From: Moraxella caprae DSM 19149
GTDB lineage: Bacteria; Pseudomonadota; Gammaproteobacteria; Pseudomonadales; Moraxellaceae
Assembly (NCBI RefSeq): GCF_000426885.1
Contig: NZ_AUGF01000017.1
Span: forward strand, 1-64,000
DNA: 64,000 bases
Direction: 5' to 3'
Shown here: positions 1 to 9,015 of the stretch, in pieces
Numbering within the stretch: position 1 is the first letter of the stretch
Layout: each line of letters starts with the position of its first letter
Program-made: the position numbers and the translations under genes
The notes under the pieces: model-generated
What the model saw: only the letters and a program-made list of their open reading frames with translations
What the model was told of the DNA's origin: nothing
Databases searched by the model: none

Positions 1-1191
1 ATGGCCAAAGCCAAATTCGAACGTAACAAACCACACGTTAACGTAGGTACCATCGGTCACGTTGACCACGGTAAAACCACCCTAACTGCTGCTATCGCAA
101 CTGTTGCTGCTAAGCATCACGGTGGTGAAGCAAAAGACTACGCTGCCATTGACTCAGCACCAGAAGAAAAAGCTCGTGGTATTACCATTAATACCTCTCA
201 CATCGAGTACGACACTGCTAACCGTCACTATGCACACGTAGACTGCCCCGGTCACGCCGACTATGTTAAAAACATGATTACTGGTGCGGCTCAAATGGAC
301 GGCGCTATCCTAGTTGTAGCAGCTACTGACGGCCCAATGCCACAAACTCGTGAGCACATCCTTCTATCTCGTCAGGTTGGCGTACCTTACATCATGGTAT
401 TCATGAACAAGTGCGACCTAGTAGACGACGAAGAACTACTAGAGCTAGTAGAAATGGAAGTACGTGAACTTCTGTCTGACTACGACTTCCCAGGTGATGA
501 CACGCCTATCATCAAAGGTTCTGCCCTTCTAGGTCTAAATGGCGACCAAGGTCAATACGGCGAGCCTGCCATCCTAGAGCTACTAAGCACTCTAGACAGC
601 TACATCCCTGAGCCTGAGCGTGACATCGATAAAGCATTCCTAATGCCAATCGAAGACGTATTCTCAATCTCTGGTCGTGGTACTGTGGTAACCGGTCGTG
701 TTGAGTCTGGTATCATCAAAGTGGGCGACGAAGTTGAAATCGTGGGTATCAAAGACACTGCCAAGACTACCTGTACTGGTGTTGAGATGTTCCGTAAGCT
801 ACTAGACGAAGGTCGTGCGGGCGAGAACTGTGGTGTGCTACTACGTGGTACCAAGCGTGAAGAAGTTCAACGTGGTCAAGTACTAGCCAAACCCGGTTCA
901 ATCACCCCTCACACCCAATTTGATGCAGAAGTATACGTACTGTCAAAAGAAGAAGGTGGTCGTCACACGCCATTCCTAAACGGCTATCGTCCACAGTTCT
1001 ACTTCCGTACCACTGACGTAACTGGTGCCATCACTCTACAAGAAGGTACTGAAATGGTTATGCCTGGTGACAACGTTGAGATGAGTGTTGAGCTTATCCA
1101 CCCAATCGCCATGGACAAAGGTCTACGCTTCGCCATCCGTGAAGGCGGTCGTACCGTAGGTGCTGGTGTTGTTGCTAACGTTAAGAACTAA
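1..1191 (+). CDS. tuf: Elongation factor Tu
   Basis: Translation GTPase that delivers aminoacyl-tRNA to the ribosome in the cytoplasm. The 396-residue protein is full length for the family. It shows the P-loop GHVDHGKT at residues 19-26, the switch-II motif DCPGHADY near 81, and NKCD near 136, followed by the two beta-barrel domains ending in [10 protein letters not shown]. The ATG is the first base of the window, so its promoter and any upstream fusA/rpsG context cannot be seen. Codon use is strongly biased, as expected for a highly expressed gene. A GC-rich hairpin with a T-tract follows. Identification is essentially certain; whether this is the only tuf copy cannot be told. Confidence 0.99.
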   Translation: MAKAKFERNKPHVNVGTIGHVDHGKTTLTAAIATVAAKHHGGEAKDYAAIDSAPEEKARGITINTSHIEYDTANRHYAHVDCPGHADYVKNMITGAAQMDGAILVVAATDGPMPQTREHILLSRQVGVPYIMVFMNKCDLVDDEELLELVEMEVRELLSDYDFPGDDTPIIKGSALLGLNGDQGQYGEPAILELLSTLDSYIPEPERDIDKAFLMPIEDVFSISGRGTVVTGRVESGIIKVGDEVEIVGIKDTAKTTCTGVEMFRKLLDEGRAGENCGVLLRGTKREEVQRGQVLAKPGSITPHTQFDAEVYVLSKEEGGRHTPFLNGYRPQFYFRTTDVTGAITLQEGTEMVMPGDNVEMSVELIHPIAMDKGLRFAIREGGRTVGAGVVANVKN

Positions 1192-1242
1192 TCTAACAAG
1201 ATTGGCTTAACAGCAAACAAACCAAACGACTTACCAAAGTCG

Positions 1243-1280
1243 AAACCCCCTGCCAGAGATGGTGGGGGGTTTGGGTTTTT
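1243..1280 (+). terminator. Rho-independent terminator after tuf
   Basis: AAACCCCC pairs with GGGGGTTT across a short loop and is followed by a T-rich tract. It lies about 50 bases after the tuf stop codon. Confidence 0.8.
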
Positions 1281-1354
1281 GGAAAAGAAAAAAAAGGGGG
1301 GGGTGTTTTCAAAACTACCACCAAAGCAGATATCAAAGCGACTGCCAAATTTGC

Positions 1355-1397
1355 TATAATACACGCCTTACCTAACGATTTGGGGTAGGGCTTTTTT
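1355..1397 (+). promoter_or_regulatory. Promoter and attenuator-like hairpin before glmS
   Basis: TGCTATAAT (extended -10, TATAAT at 1355-1360) is followed almost at the predicted start site by GCCTTACC (1365-1372) pairing with GGTAGGGC (1384-1391) and then six T residues. This is the layout of an intrinsic terminator sitting in the glmS leader, about 48 bases before the ATG. It could attenuate glmS or terminate a very short transcript. No clear -35 is visible. Confidence 0.5.
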
Positions 1398-1445
1398 GTG
1401 GCAATCCTTGCCATTGTAATATTAACCAGATACTAAGGAACTAAT

Positions 1446-3290
1446 ATGTGCGGTATCGTTGGGGCGATTCGTGCCCATGCCAATGTGGTGGATTTTTTAA
1501 CAGACGGACTAAAACGCCTAGAATATCGTGGCTATGATTCGTCAGGCATTGCGGTATACAGTGAGAGCGAACAGAAGATTAAACGAGTTCGTCGTGTGGG
1601 GCGTGTCGCTCTGATGGAAGAAGCGGTTAAGCAAAAAGGACTGACGGGTCATATTGGCATCGGACATACCCGCTGGGCAACGCATGGCGGTGTGACCGAG
1701 CCAAATGCTCATCCGCATATCTCAGGTGGACTCATCTCGGTGGTGCATAATGGCATTATTGAGAACTTTGAAGCCGAACGTACCCGCTTAGAAGCATTGG
1801 GTTATGAATTTGAGTCGCAAACGGACACGGAAGTCATTGCTCACAGCGTCCGCCATGAATACGAAAATAACGGCAAGGATTTGTACCGTGCAGTACAAAC
1901 GGCATGCAGTCGTTTTCATGGGGCGTTTGCGATTGCCGTGATATGCCATGATGACCCTGCTCATATGGTGGTGGCTCGCATGGGCTGTCCGCTCCTCGTG
2001 GCATTTGGTGATGAGGAAGTATTTATCGCATCCGATGTGTCGGCAGTCATTGCCTTTACTCGTAAAGTCACTTATTTAGAAGATGGCGACATTGCTTTGT
2101 TGTCCGCTAACGGCATTGACATGCTCCTTGACAAAAATGGCGACAAAACCGAGCGTGCGGTAAAAACTTCCGAGCTATCATTGGCAAGTTTAGAGCTTGG
2201 TGGGTATAGCCACTTTATGCAAAAAGAGATTTATGAACAGCCAAAAGCGGTGGCGGATACAGCAGAGATTTTCCTAGATGGCGGTTTTGTGCCAGAGAAT
2301 TTTGGCGAGCATGCCCCAGAGATTTTCTCAAAAATTAAAAGCATTAAAATCCTAGCGTGTGGTACGTCTTATTATTCGGCACTTACGGGTAAATATTGGC
2401 TAGAATCCATCGCTCGTATTCGCACCGATGTAGAGATTGCCAGTGAATACCGTTACCGTGATGTCATCGCTGACCCTGATGAGCTCATCATCACGACTAG
2501 TCAGTCGGGAGAGACGCTAGACACAATGGAGGCGTTAAAATACGCCCAAGCCCAAGGGCATGAGTGCAGCCTGTCTATTTGTAATGTATTAGAATCTGCC
2601 CTGCCCCGAGCCAGTACGCTCGCCATCTATACCCGAGCAGGGGCAGAGATTGGTGTGGCAAGCACCAAAGCTTTTACTACTCAGCTTGTGATTTTATTTG
2701 GGCTGGCAGTGACACTGGGCAAACTTCGTGGACATGTGTCTGATGACGAACTGACTGGTTATGCTGATGATTTACGTCAGCTACCGGGAAGCATACAGCA
2801 CGCCCTAAACTTAGAGCCACAACTTGCGGTATGGGCAAAAGAGTTCGCCACCAAGCCGTCTGCGTTATATTTGGGTCGTGGCATTCATTATCCGATTGCC
2901 TTAGAAGGGGCGTTAAAACTAAAAGAGCTGACCTATATCCATGCCGAGGCTTATCCTGCGGGTGAACTCAAACATGGTCCTTTGGCTCTGGTTGATGAGA
3001 ATATGCCCGTGGTGGTCATCGCTCCGAACGATAAACTGCTTGATAAGGTCAAAGCCAATATGCAAGAAGTCGGGGCTAGGGGCGGAGAATTGTTTGTCTT
3101 ATCTGACCTTGACAGTGACTTTGCCGAAACGGACGGCGTGCATGTCATTCGCACGCCACGTCATATCGGGGTGTTATCGCCCATTGTTCATACCATTGCC
3201 GTGCAACTGCTCTCCTATCATGTCGCCTTGGTGCGTGGTACGGACGTGGATAAACCCCGTAACCTTGCCAAATCAGTTACGGTGGAATAA
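1446..3290 (+). CDS. glmS: Glutamine--fructose-6-phosphate aminotransferase (isomerizing)
   Basis: Makes glucosamine-6-phosphate from fructose-6-phosphate and glutamine, the first committed step towards UDP-GlcNAc for peptidoglycan and LPS. The 614 residues are full length. The N-terminal Ntn amidotransferase domain begins MCGIVGA with the catalytic Cys2, and GHTRWATHG is present. Two SIS sugar-isomerase domains follow (ACGTSYYSA and the STKAFTTQ region), and the end [13 protein letters not shown] is the conserved C-terminus that contacts the sugar. An AAGGAA ribosome site precedes the ATG. The leader contains a promoter and terminator-like hairpin. No glmS ribozyme is seen, as expected outside Gram-positives. 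Confidence 0.98.
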   Translation: MCGIVGAIRAHANVVDFLTDGLKRLEYRGYDSSGIAVYSESEQKIKRVRRVGRVALMEEAVKQKGLTGHIGIGHTRWATHGGVTEPNAHPHISGGLISVVHNGIIENFEAERTRLEALGYEFESQTDTEVIAHSVRHEYENNGKDLYRAVQTACSRFHGAFAIAVICHDDPAHMVVARMGCPLLVAFGDEEVFIASDVSAVIAFTRKVTYLEDGDIALLSANGIDMLLDKNGDKTERAVKTSELSLASLELGGYSHFMQKEIYEQPKAVADTAEIFLDGGFVPENFGEHAPEIFSKIKSIKILACGTSYYSALTGKYWLESIARIRTDVEIASEYRYRDVIADPDELIITTSQSGETLDTMEALKYAQAQGHECSLSICNVLESALPRASTLAIYTRAGAEIGVASTKAFTTQLVILFGLAVTLGKLRGHVSDDELTGYADDLRQLPGSIQHALNLEPQLAVWAKEFATKPSALYLGRGIHYPIALEGALKLKELTYIHAEAYPAGELKHGPLALVDENMPVVVIAPNDKLLDKVKANMQEVGARGGELFVLSDLDSDFAETDGVHVIRTPRHIGVLSPIVHTIAVQLLSYHVALVRGTDVDKPRNLAKSVTVE

Positions 3291-3293
3291 CCC

Positions 3294-3373
3294 TTGATTT
3301 TTGGTTGGCTTTTTATTATAATGAGCCGTTTTATATGTCCGTGTGGCTCGGACGTGGATTGAGCTTTTCAATC
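3294..3373 (+). promoter_or_regulatory. rplS promoter and structured 5' leader
   Basis: TTGATT (3294-3299), a 17-base spacer and TATAAT (3317-3322) form a good sigma70 promoter directly after the glmS stop. The roughly 120-base leader contains two hairpins: GTCCG/CGGAC (3337-3353) and GATTGA/TCAATC (3357-3373). A structured leader would suit autogenous control by L19, but that is inference. Confidence 0.55.
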
Positions 3374-3446
3374 TGATGATGATATGATATGCGACCTTTG
3401 AGCCATTTAGAAAGGTATGAGCCTATGTCATTTATTGGAGTATTCC

Positions 3447-3815
3447 ATGAGTAACAAACATCCCCTGGTTCAACAAATTGAACAATCACAGCTAAAAGAC
3501 CACCCTTCATTCGCCCCTGGTGATACTGTTGTGGTTAAAGTTCGTGTCCAAGAAGGCGACAAAGAGCGTCTGCAAGCCTTTGAAGGCGTGGTTATCGCTA
3601 AGCGTAACCGTGGTCTAAACTCATCTTTCACCGTACGTAAGATTTCAAGCGGTGTGGGTGTTGAGCGTGCATTCCAACTACACTCACCAATCATCGGTAG
3701 TATCGAAGTTAAGCGTCGTGGTGATGTTCGCCGTGCCAAACTTTACTACCTACGTGAGCGTTCTGGTAAGTCTGCCCGCATCAAAGAAAAATTGGGTGCC
3801 AAAAAAGACGCTTAA
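3447..3815 (+). CDS. rplS: 50S ribosomal protein L19
   Basis: Large-subunit ribosomal protein at the 30S-50S interface. The start is placed at [13 protein letters not shown], where the conserved L19 N-terminus begins, 10 codons inside the longest open frame; this gives 122 residues, normal for L19. It contains the typical [37 protein letters not shown] and [18 protein letters not shown] segments. In most gammaproteobacteria rplS closes the rpsP-rimM-trmD-rplS operon. Here it stands alone with its own promoter, while rpsP-rimM are 27 kb away. Confidence 0.98.
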   Translation: MSNKHPLVQQIEQSQLKDHPSFAPGDTVVVKVRVQEGDKERLQAFEGVVIAKRNRGLNSSFTVRKISSGVGVERAFQLHSPIIGSIEVKRRGDVRRAKLYYLRERSGKSARIKEKLGAKKDA

Positions 3816-3838
3816 TGTCTTATCTGATTTATCCAATC

Positions 3839-3866
3839 AAAACCCTGCTGACATGGCAGGGTTTTT
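3839..3866 (+). terminator. Terminator after rplS
   Basis: AACCCTGC pairs with GCAGGGTT and runs into a T-tract, 24 bases after the rplS stop. Confidence 0.85.
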
Positions 3867-3948
3867 GTGGTTTGGCTTTATGCTCGGTTAATTCCAAAAC
3901 GTGCCAATAAGCACGTCCTTTGATGGTGTTATTTTTATTACGCACAAC

Positions 3949-3979
3949 AAAAAACACTCAACCGAAGTTGAGTGTTTTT
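3949..3979 (-). terminator. Terminator of tRNA-Phe
   Basis: AAAACACTCAAC and GTTGAGTGTTTT form a 12-bp stem with A and T tracts on both sides, so it can act in both directions. It lies immediately downstream of the leftward tRNA-Phe gene. Confidence 0.8.
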
Positions 3980-3984
3980 AAATA

Positions 3985-4060
3985 TGGTGGCGTGGGGCAG
4001 GATCGAACTGCCGACACACGGATTTTCAATCCGTTGCTCTCCCGACTGAGCTACCGCGCC
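3985..4060 (-). tRNA. tRNA-Phe (anticodon GAA)
   Basis: A 76-base cloverleaf with encoded 3' CCA. The D-loop region (TAGCTCAG), the anticodon arm CGGATTGAAAATCCG with GAA, and the T-arm GGCAG-TTCGATC-CTGCC are all clear. The acceptor arms GGCGCGG and CCACGCC pair at six of seven positions; position 5-68 is C-A. The gene stands alone with its own terminator. Confidence 0.97.
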
Positions 4061-4222
4061 ATGTTTAGCTTTATTGGCTAAGTGGTGCGTATTATATATG
4101 ATTTTAAAAACTTTGCAAGCACTTTTTGCATATTTTTTGAAAAATTTTTAAAAACCCATGATTTTTACCCAAAATCCTTGCGTTTTGGGGTATGATAGCG
4201 TTTTTTGACGTGGGGGGTGGAC

Positions 4223-5134
4223 ATGAGTAAATTGCAAACCAATGATTTAAACAGCGTACAAGAGTTTACAAAAAATCAGCTAATGGCGGATTTTGATGTG
4301 TTATTTGACACCGCTAATCTACCAAACCCACTAAATGAAGCGTCTCGTTATGCCATTTCCAACGGGGGTAAACGGGTGCGTCCTTTGCTTGTACTGGCGA
4401 CTTTTTTGGCAGTTGGGGGGCGTGTGGATACGCCTGCCTTTGGGGCGGTACGCCGTGCCATGCTTGCCATAGAGTGTGTGCATGGCTACTCGCTTGTGCA
4501 TGATGATTTGCCGTCTATGGATGATGATGAACTACGCCGTGGTAAGCCAACTTGTCATGTGGTCTATGGCGAAGGGGTGGCGGTGCTGACAGGCGATGTG
4601 TTGCAGTCGCTTGCCTTTGATGTGCTAGGCGGAGAGTATGAGCTTGGGGTGGTTGGGAATGATGTCGTGGCTCGGCTACTTGGCATACTCGCCCCCAATG
4701 CTCGGCGTATGGTGGCAGGGCAACAGGCGGATTTAAACGGTGAGCAAAAACAGCTTGACCAGCACGAACTAGAAGCCATTCACAAGGACAAAACAGGGGC
4801 GTTAATCGTGGCAAGCATCCTAATGGGGGCGGTGTGTGACGGTACGTCTGATGAACGCATGGCAAGTCTTGGCGAGTATGCACGGCTTATCGGGCTTGCC
4901 TATCAGGTGCAGGACGATGTGCTTGATGTCGTGGCGGATACCCAAACGCTGGGCAAAATGGCAGGCAGTGATGAAAAACTGGACAAATCCACCTACGTCA
5001 AACTGCTTGGCGTGGACAATGCCCGTGCCTATGCCGATGAGCTGTTTGACAAGGCAAGAGAGCAAGTGGCAGATTTGGGTGATGATAATCTACTTTTGCA
5101 AATGGTGGATTGGCTACAAAAAAGAGATTATTAA
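4223..5134 (+). CDS. ispA: Farnesyl diphosphate synthase (geranyltranstransferase)
   Basis: Condenses isopentenyl diphosphate with dimethylallyl or geranyl diphosphate to make farnesyl diphosphate, the precursor of undecaprenyl carrier and quinone side chains. The 303-residue polyprenyl synthase has the first Asp-rich motif DDLPSMDDDELRRG and the second, QVQDDVLDV, plus the GGKRVRP substrate motif. The ATG at MSKLQTND is preferred to an upstream TTG because a G-rich ribosome site sits just before it. It is convergent with mutY; the usual xseB and dxs partners are not adjacent. Confidence 0.95.
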   Translation: MSKLQTNDLNSVQEFTKNQLMADFDVLFDTANLPNPLNEASRYAISNGGKRVRPLLVLATFLAVGGRVDTPAFGAVRRAMLAIECVHGYSLVHDDLPSMDDDELRRGKPTCHVVYGEGVAVLTGDVLQSLAFDVLGGEYELGVVGNDVVARLLGILAPNARRMVAGQQADLNGEQKQLDQHELEAIHKDKTGALIVASILMGAVCDGTSDERMASLGEYARLIGLAYQVQDDVLDVVADTQTLGKMAGSDEKLDKSTYVKLLGVDNARAYADELFDKAREQVADLGDDNLLLQMVDWLQKRDY

Positions 5135-5217
5135 AAACAGGATTTTGATGTTTGGAAAATGTCAAATTGTCATTTTTGTGATTTAAAAATTGATAACTGA
5201 TTATAACTGATTAGAAT

Positions 5218-6363
5218 TTACCCCACCAATTTCCCCATCGCCTTTGGTACGCCCAGCCCATCATGACCTTTTTGCCAAACAAAATCGGCATGCATGGCGG
5301 TTAGGGCGTGGTTGATGTTGTCATAAAGCGTTTTATCAATATTTATATCAACCAATGACAAATGCCAATGAAAATGCGTAAGTGTATGTTTGATGGTTTT
5401 GGGGTGATTGATAGGGATGTTTGGCAAATTATCCAAAATTTGACGCTCGGCAAGGCTTAGGCGTTGGGCGTGGGTGTATTTATCGTGCATGGTTTTGGCG
5501 TGATGTAAATCATGGAGTACATTGCCTTGTTTGTCATTTATCATCAGCATGGGCAAGGCATACAGTCCGTCCCAAATGCCTGTCCCTGTGTCGCTTTGGC
5601 GTTTTATCCATAACAGTTTATCATCATATATCAGAGCAAACACGAGCGAATGGCGGTGGGGTTTGTCCTCCTTTTTGGTTTTGACAGGATAGGCGGTAGG
5701 ATTGCCATCCTTATGGGCGGTGCAGTCGTCCGATAGCGGGCAAGAGACGCAAGCAGGGCGAGTGCGAGTGCAGACGGTCGCCCCCAAATCCATCATCGCT
5801 TGGGCAAACTTACCGCTATCATCTTTGGGCGTGAGCGTGTCGGCAAGCTCCCACAGCACCTTGTCAGTGGCGGATTTGGTGATGTCGCCATCTATGCCTG
5901 CCCAGCGTGTCAGCACCCGTTTGACGTTGCCATCACATATCACGCCACGCCCACGCACGCCCATCGCCACTATCGCTCCTGCCGTGGAGCGTCCCACGCC
6001 ACGCACGTTTTGCCATTCGTCTGTTGTTTGTGGAAAATGCCCATGCGTGGCGATATAGTCTGCCACTTGCTTTGCCCCTGCGTGTAGATTTCTTGCCCGA
6101 GCATAGTAGCCAAGCCCTGCCCATAGGTTTGCCACATCGTCCCAGTCGGCATTCGCCAAATCTTGTACAGTGGGGAATGTATCCATAAACCGCCCAAAAT
6201 AACCCAAAACAGTGGCGACTTGGGTTTGTTGAAGCATGATTTCGGACAGCCAAACGGCATAAATGTCAGACGTGTCGGCATGATGATATTGCCAAGGCAA
6301 GTCATGGCGACCGTGCGTGGCAAACCAAGTAAGCAGGCGTGGGGCGAAAGTGGCGTGGTTCAT
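5218..6363 (-). CDS. mutY: Adenine DNA glycosylase MutY
   Basis: Removes adenine mispaired with 8-oxoguanine. The start is set at MNHATFAPRLL, which begins the conserved helix; the open frame continues 54 codons upstream without resembling MutY. At 381 residues it is slightly long. It shows the EIMLQQTQV segment with the catalytic Glu, the helix-hairpin-helix VRGVGRSTAGAI, the catalytic Asp in VICDGNVKRVL, and four iron-sulfur cysteines in the order C-X6-C-X2-C-X5-C. The C-terminal NUDIX-like domain recognises 8-oxoG. It reads towards ispA and is divergent from the nuclease gene. Confidence 0.96.
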   Translation of the reverse strand: MNHATFAPRLLTWFATHGRHDLPWQYHHADTSDIYAVWLSEIMLQQTQVATVLGYFGRFMDTFPTVQDLANADWDDVANLWAGLGYYARARNLHAGAKQVADYIATHGHFPQTTDEWQNVRGVGRSTAGAIVAMGVRGRGVICDGNVKRVLTRWAGIDGDITKSATDKVLWELADTLTPKDDSGKFAQAMMDLGATVCTRTRPACVSCPLSDDCTAHKDGNPTAYPVKTKKEDKPHRHSLVFALIYDDKLLWIKRQSDTGTGIWDGLYALPMLMINDKQGNVLHDLHHAKTMHDKYTHAQRLSLAERQILDNLPNIPINHPKTIKHTLTHFHWHLSLVDINIDKTLYDNINHALTAMHADFVWQKGHDGLGVPKAMGKLVG

Positions 6364-6504
6364 GGGTGGGGATAAAAGGTTTAAGACAACAGGAAGCGTG
6401 ATTATGGGGATGATTTGCCAATTTTCCATGGGCAAAGATGTGTTTGGGATAAATACGATAAACCCAATCTTTGCCATAGTGTCAGAGATTGAAAGCTGAG
6501 CAAT

Positions 6505-6564
6505 CCCGATAATCCTACCGCTCACACCAAAAGCCTACCGCTCACACCAAAAATCGGGTATAAT
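6505..6564 (+). promoter_or_regulatory. Nuclease-gene promoter with duplicated 20-bp operator-like repeat
   Basis: Two tandem copies (period 20 bases, beginning at 6514 and 6534) of CCTACCGCTCACACCAAAA lie between CCCGAT (6505-6510) and ATCGGG (6553-6558). They end directly at TATAAT (6559-6564), the likely -10 of the downstream nuclease gene. The position over the -35/-10 region suggests a duplicated regulator site; no regulator is identified. Confidence 0.45.
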
Positions 6565-6590
6565 AACACGCATTTTAAGTAGCCAATACC

Positions 6591-7706
6591 ATGTCCTATC
6601 TCTACTCATTAGGTACTCGCCCATCCCATCTGTGGGGACTTACTTTGGTACTGTTGTCCTGCCACAGTGCTTATGCCAATAACACCGCCGTTGCCTATGG
6701 CGATAACGTGGCGACGGCTTATGCTGACGACCACAATCACGCCCACAACCACAACACTCATAACACCAATAGTTCAAACACCGCCACCGCTTATGCCACG
6801 GCTCATGATGGGGGTTATGTGGTGGAGCAGTCCACTGGTTTGGCGACATCAGATGAGCCTGTTGGGGTTTTTATGGGACGGCAGACGACAGCGAACACTG
6901 CTCAAAGTCTTGCCAGTTGTCCTGAGCATTTTTATGCCAATACCGCCCCGCAGTTGGTTGGCACCAAAGGGCAAAAATTGGCTCGCAAAAATTACGAGCT
7001 GTGCTTTGATGGCTTTGCCGTGCTGTATTCGGGCATCTCACGCACGCCCATTTACTCTGCCGAGTATCTGACCCGTGAACGCATTAATCAGGCACGTTCA
7101 TTGGCTCGCAAAGACAGCTTTCATGAGGAGAGTCGCCTGCCCACAAACGTGCGAGCAACGCTCAATGACTATCGCCGTTCGGGCTATGATAGGGGGCATT
7201 TATCGCCCAATGGCGACATGGCGAATCTCTCACAGCAGTTTGACAGTTTTAGCCTTGCCAACATCGCCCCTCAAAACGGCACGCACAACCGTGGACTGTG
7301 GCAGGAGATAGAGCGAGACACACGTAATTTGACTCTAAAATATGGCGAGCTGTATGTCGTGACAGGCGTGGTGTTCCAAGGTCGTCAAATCGCCCAAATC
7401 GGCGATGGCGTACTGGTGCCGAGCCACTTTTTTAAGGCGGTTTATGTCTCCAGTATCAACCGTGCAGGTGTGTACTATACGCCCAACAACGATTCAGGTA
7501 AGATTGAACATATCAGCCTTGCCGAGCTCTCCGAACGTACGGGCATTAACGCCATGCCATCGCTGTCGCCACAGGTGCAGTCATCGGCTTTTAATTTACC
7601 CCCTTTGTCTGAGCATGTGGACGGCGTGGATAAAGGGGGTGATACAGAAGGTTGGCCTGCGATTTTGGTGTTGTCGGTGGAATTTGTGATGAGTTTATTA
7701 AAATAA
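6591..7706 (+). CDS. Secreted DNA/RNA non-specific endonuclease (NUC family)
   Basis: Predicted sugar-non-specific endonuclease of the Serratia nuclease/NucA type, acting outside the cytoplasm. An N-terminal signal segment (about residues 10-29, ending SAYA-NN) is followed by a low-complexity His/Asn/Ala/Thr-rich stretch to about residue 75, then the catalytic domain. This carries the signature DRGHLSPNGDM with the general-base His, and NIAPQNGTHNRGLWQEIE with the metal-binding Asn. The length of 371 is long for the family because of the linker. It could serve nutrient acquisition or escape from extracellular DNA traps, by analogy only. The short downstream gene starts 9 bases after its stop and may be co-transcribed. 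Confidence 0.88.
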   Translation: MSYLYSLGTRPSHLWGLTLVLLSCHSAYANNTAVAYGDNVATAYADDHNHAHNHNTHNTNSSNTATAYATAHDGGYVVEQSTGLATSDEPVGVFMGRQTTANTAQSLASCPEHFYANTAPQLVGTKGQKLARKNYELCFDGFAVLYSGISRTPIYSAEYLTRERINQARSLARKDSFHEESRLPTNVRATLNDYRRSGYDRGHLSPNGDMANLSQQFDSFSLANIAPQNGTHNRGLWQEIERDTRNLTLKYGELYVVTGVVFQGRQIAQIGDGVLVPSHFFKAVYVSSINRAGVYYTPNNDSGKIEHISLAELSERTGINAMPSLSPQVQSSAFNLPPLSEHVDGVDKGGDTEGWPAILVLSVEFVMSLLK

Positions 7707-7715
7707 GGTGGAGCG

Positions 7716-7970
7716 ATGAATATCTTTGACAATGACAGCGAAGTCCTACAAATTGGGGCTTTGACCATAGAAAATGGCACGGACAGTGTCATCCTCAGTG
7801 GCGATGTGGAAATTACTAAAACGCAGGCGGGCAAGGCACAAGCACAGGCATTGCTTGACTTTGCACAGGCACTTTGTGCGGTGTTTGATGAGTTAGACAG
7901 CCAAGGTTTGCCTGCTACTGCTGACAAAGACCCATCCAAAGTAGTCATGGTAAACAACCCTTTTGAGTAG
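7716..7970 (+). CDS. Conserved-looking 84-residue protein of unknown function
   Basis: Not recognised. The protein is acidic, lacks signal peptide and membrane segments, and has a helix-like Ala/Gln-rich middle (KTQAGKAQAQALLDFAQAL) ending DPSKVVMVNNPFE. A strong AGGTGGAG ribosome site lies 5 bases before the ATG, and the gene directly follows the nuclease gene, which supports real translation. An immunity role towards the nuclease is conceivable from position, but the nuclease is exported and nothing in the sequence supports it. Confidence 0.7.
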   Translation: MNIFDNDSEVLQIGALTIENGTDSVILSGDVEITKTQAGKAQAQALLDFAQALCAVFDELDSQGLPATADKDPSKVVMVNNPFE

Positions 7971-8038
7971 ACATGCCTTGGGCAGAAACATTTTTACCAA
8001 GCAATTACAAAAAGGTAAATGGCTTACAAAGTTAATGT

Positions 8039-8067
8039 TTGCAATTTAAAAAATCCTTGTTTATAAT
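8039..8067 (+). promoter_or_regulatory. Promoter of the DUF2147-like gene
   Basis: TTGCAA (8039-8044), a 17-base spacer and TATAAT (8062-8067), about 70 bases before the next start codon. Confidence 0.6.
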
Positions 8068-8137
8068 GGGTAAACAGTTGTCAGTACGAATACTGACTGG
8101 CTTGGATTAATTAGGTTTTTGTACACAGGAGTAAGCC

Positions 8138-8503
8138 ATGAAATTAAACAAACTACTTGCCATCGGTCTGGGTGTTGCAGTATCTGCCAGTGCATTTGCC
8201 AATGATGATGCCATCGTGGGCAACTGGAAAATGAGTGAGAAAGGCGAAGCCAAAGCCATCATCAACATCAGCAAGTCAGGCAGTGGCTATCAAGCTGTGA
8301 TGATCAAAGGCTTGACCGAAAAAGCCAAAAAGCGTGAAGGCACGACCGTCATCAGAGACATCAAAGCCCAAGGCGGTGGTAAATACGCAGGTAAAGGCAA
8401 ACACCCAACCCTGCCCATCTCAGGCACTGCCAACATCACACTAAATGGCAATAACATCACCATCAAAAGTAAAGCAGGCACGCAAATGGGCGTCAGACAG
8501 TAA
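8138..8503 (+). CDS. Small exported protein, DUF2147-like
   Basis: A 121-residue protein with a clear signal peptide (MKLNKLLAIGLGVAVSASAFA, cleavage before NDD). The mature part begins IVGNWKMSEKGEAKAIINIS, resembling the 'G-W' opening of DUF2147 periplasmic proteins, though it is short for that family and the C-terminal half is Lys/Gly rich. It has its own promoter, a good CAGGAG ribosome site and a downstream terminator, so it is a single-gene unit. Function is unknown; a periplasmic beta-barrel binding fold is a family-level guess. Confidence 0.75.
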   Translation: MKLNKLLAIGLGVAVSASAFANDDAIVGNWKMSEKGEAKAIINISKSGSGYQAVMIKGLTEKAKKREGTTVIRDIKAQGGGKYAGKGKHPTLPISGTANITLNGNNITIKSKAGTQMGVRQ

Positions 8504-8534
8504 CCAAAGGCTGATTTAAACAGTCAAACACACA

Positions 8535-8558
8535 AAACCCCACTTCGGTGGGGTTTTC
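8535..8558 (+). terminator. Bidirectional terminator between the DUF2147-like gene and glnB
   Basis: AAAACCCCAC-TTCG-GTGGGGTTTT, a 10-bp stem with a stable TTCG tetraloop and A/T tracts on both sides, placed between two convergent genes. Confidence 0.9.
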
Positions 8559-8999
<441 letters not shown>

Positions 9000-9015
9000 T
9001 TAAAAAGGCATACTC

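Noticed and set aside
1193-1414. 73-codon minus-strand open frame after tuf
   Set aside because: It overlaps the tuf terminator and glmS promoter, contains poly-Phe/Pro from homopolymer runs and has no ribosome site.
4515-4883. Minus-strand open frame inside ispA
   Set aside because: Antisense shadow of a conserved enzyme; His/Pro-rich composition arises from the opposite strand's codon bias.
5702-6058. Plus-strand frames inside mutY
   Set aside because: They run opposite to a well-conserved MutY and have no ribosome site or family features.
6364-6525. 54-codon upstream extension of mutY
   Set aside because: Conserved MutY sequence begins at MNHATF; the extension overlaps the divergent promoter region and looks non-coding.
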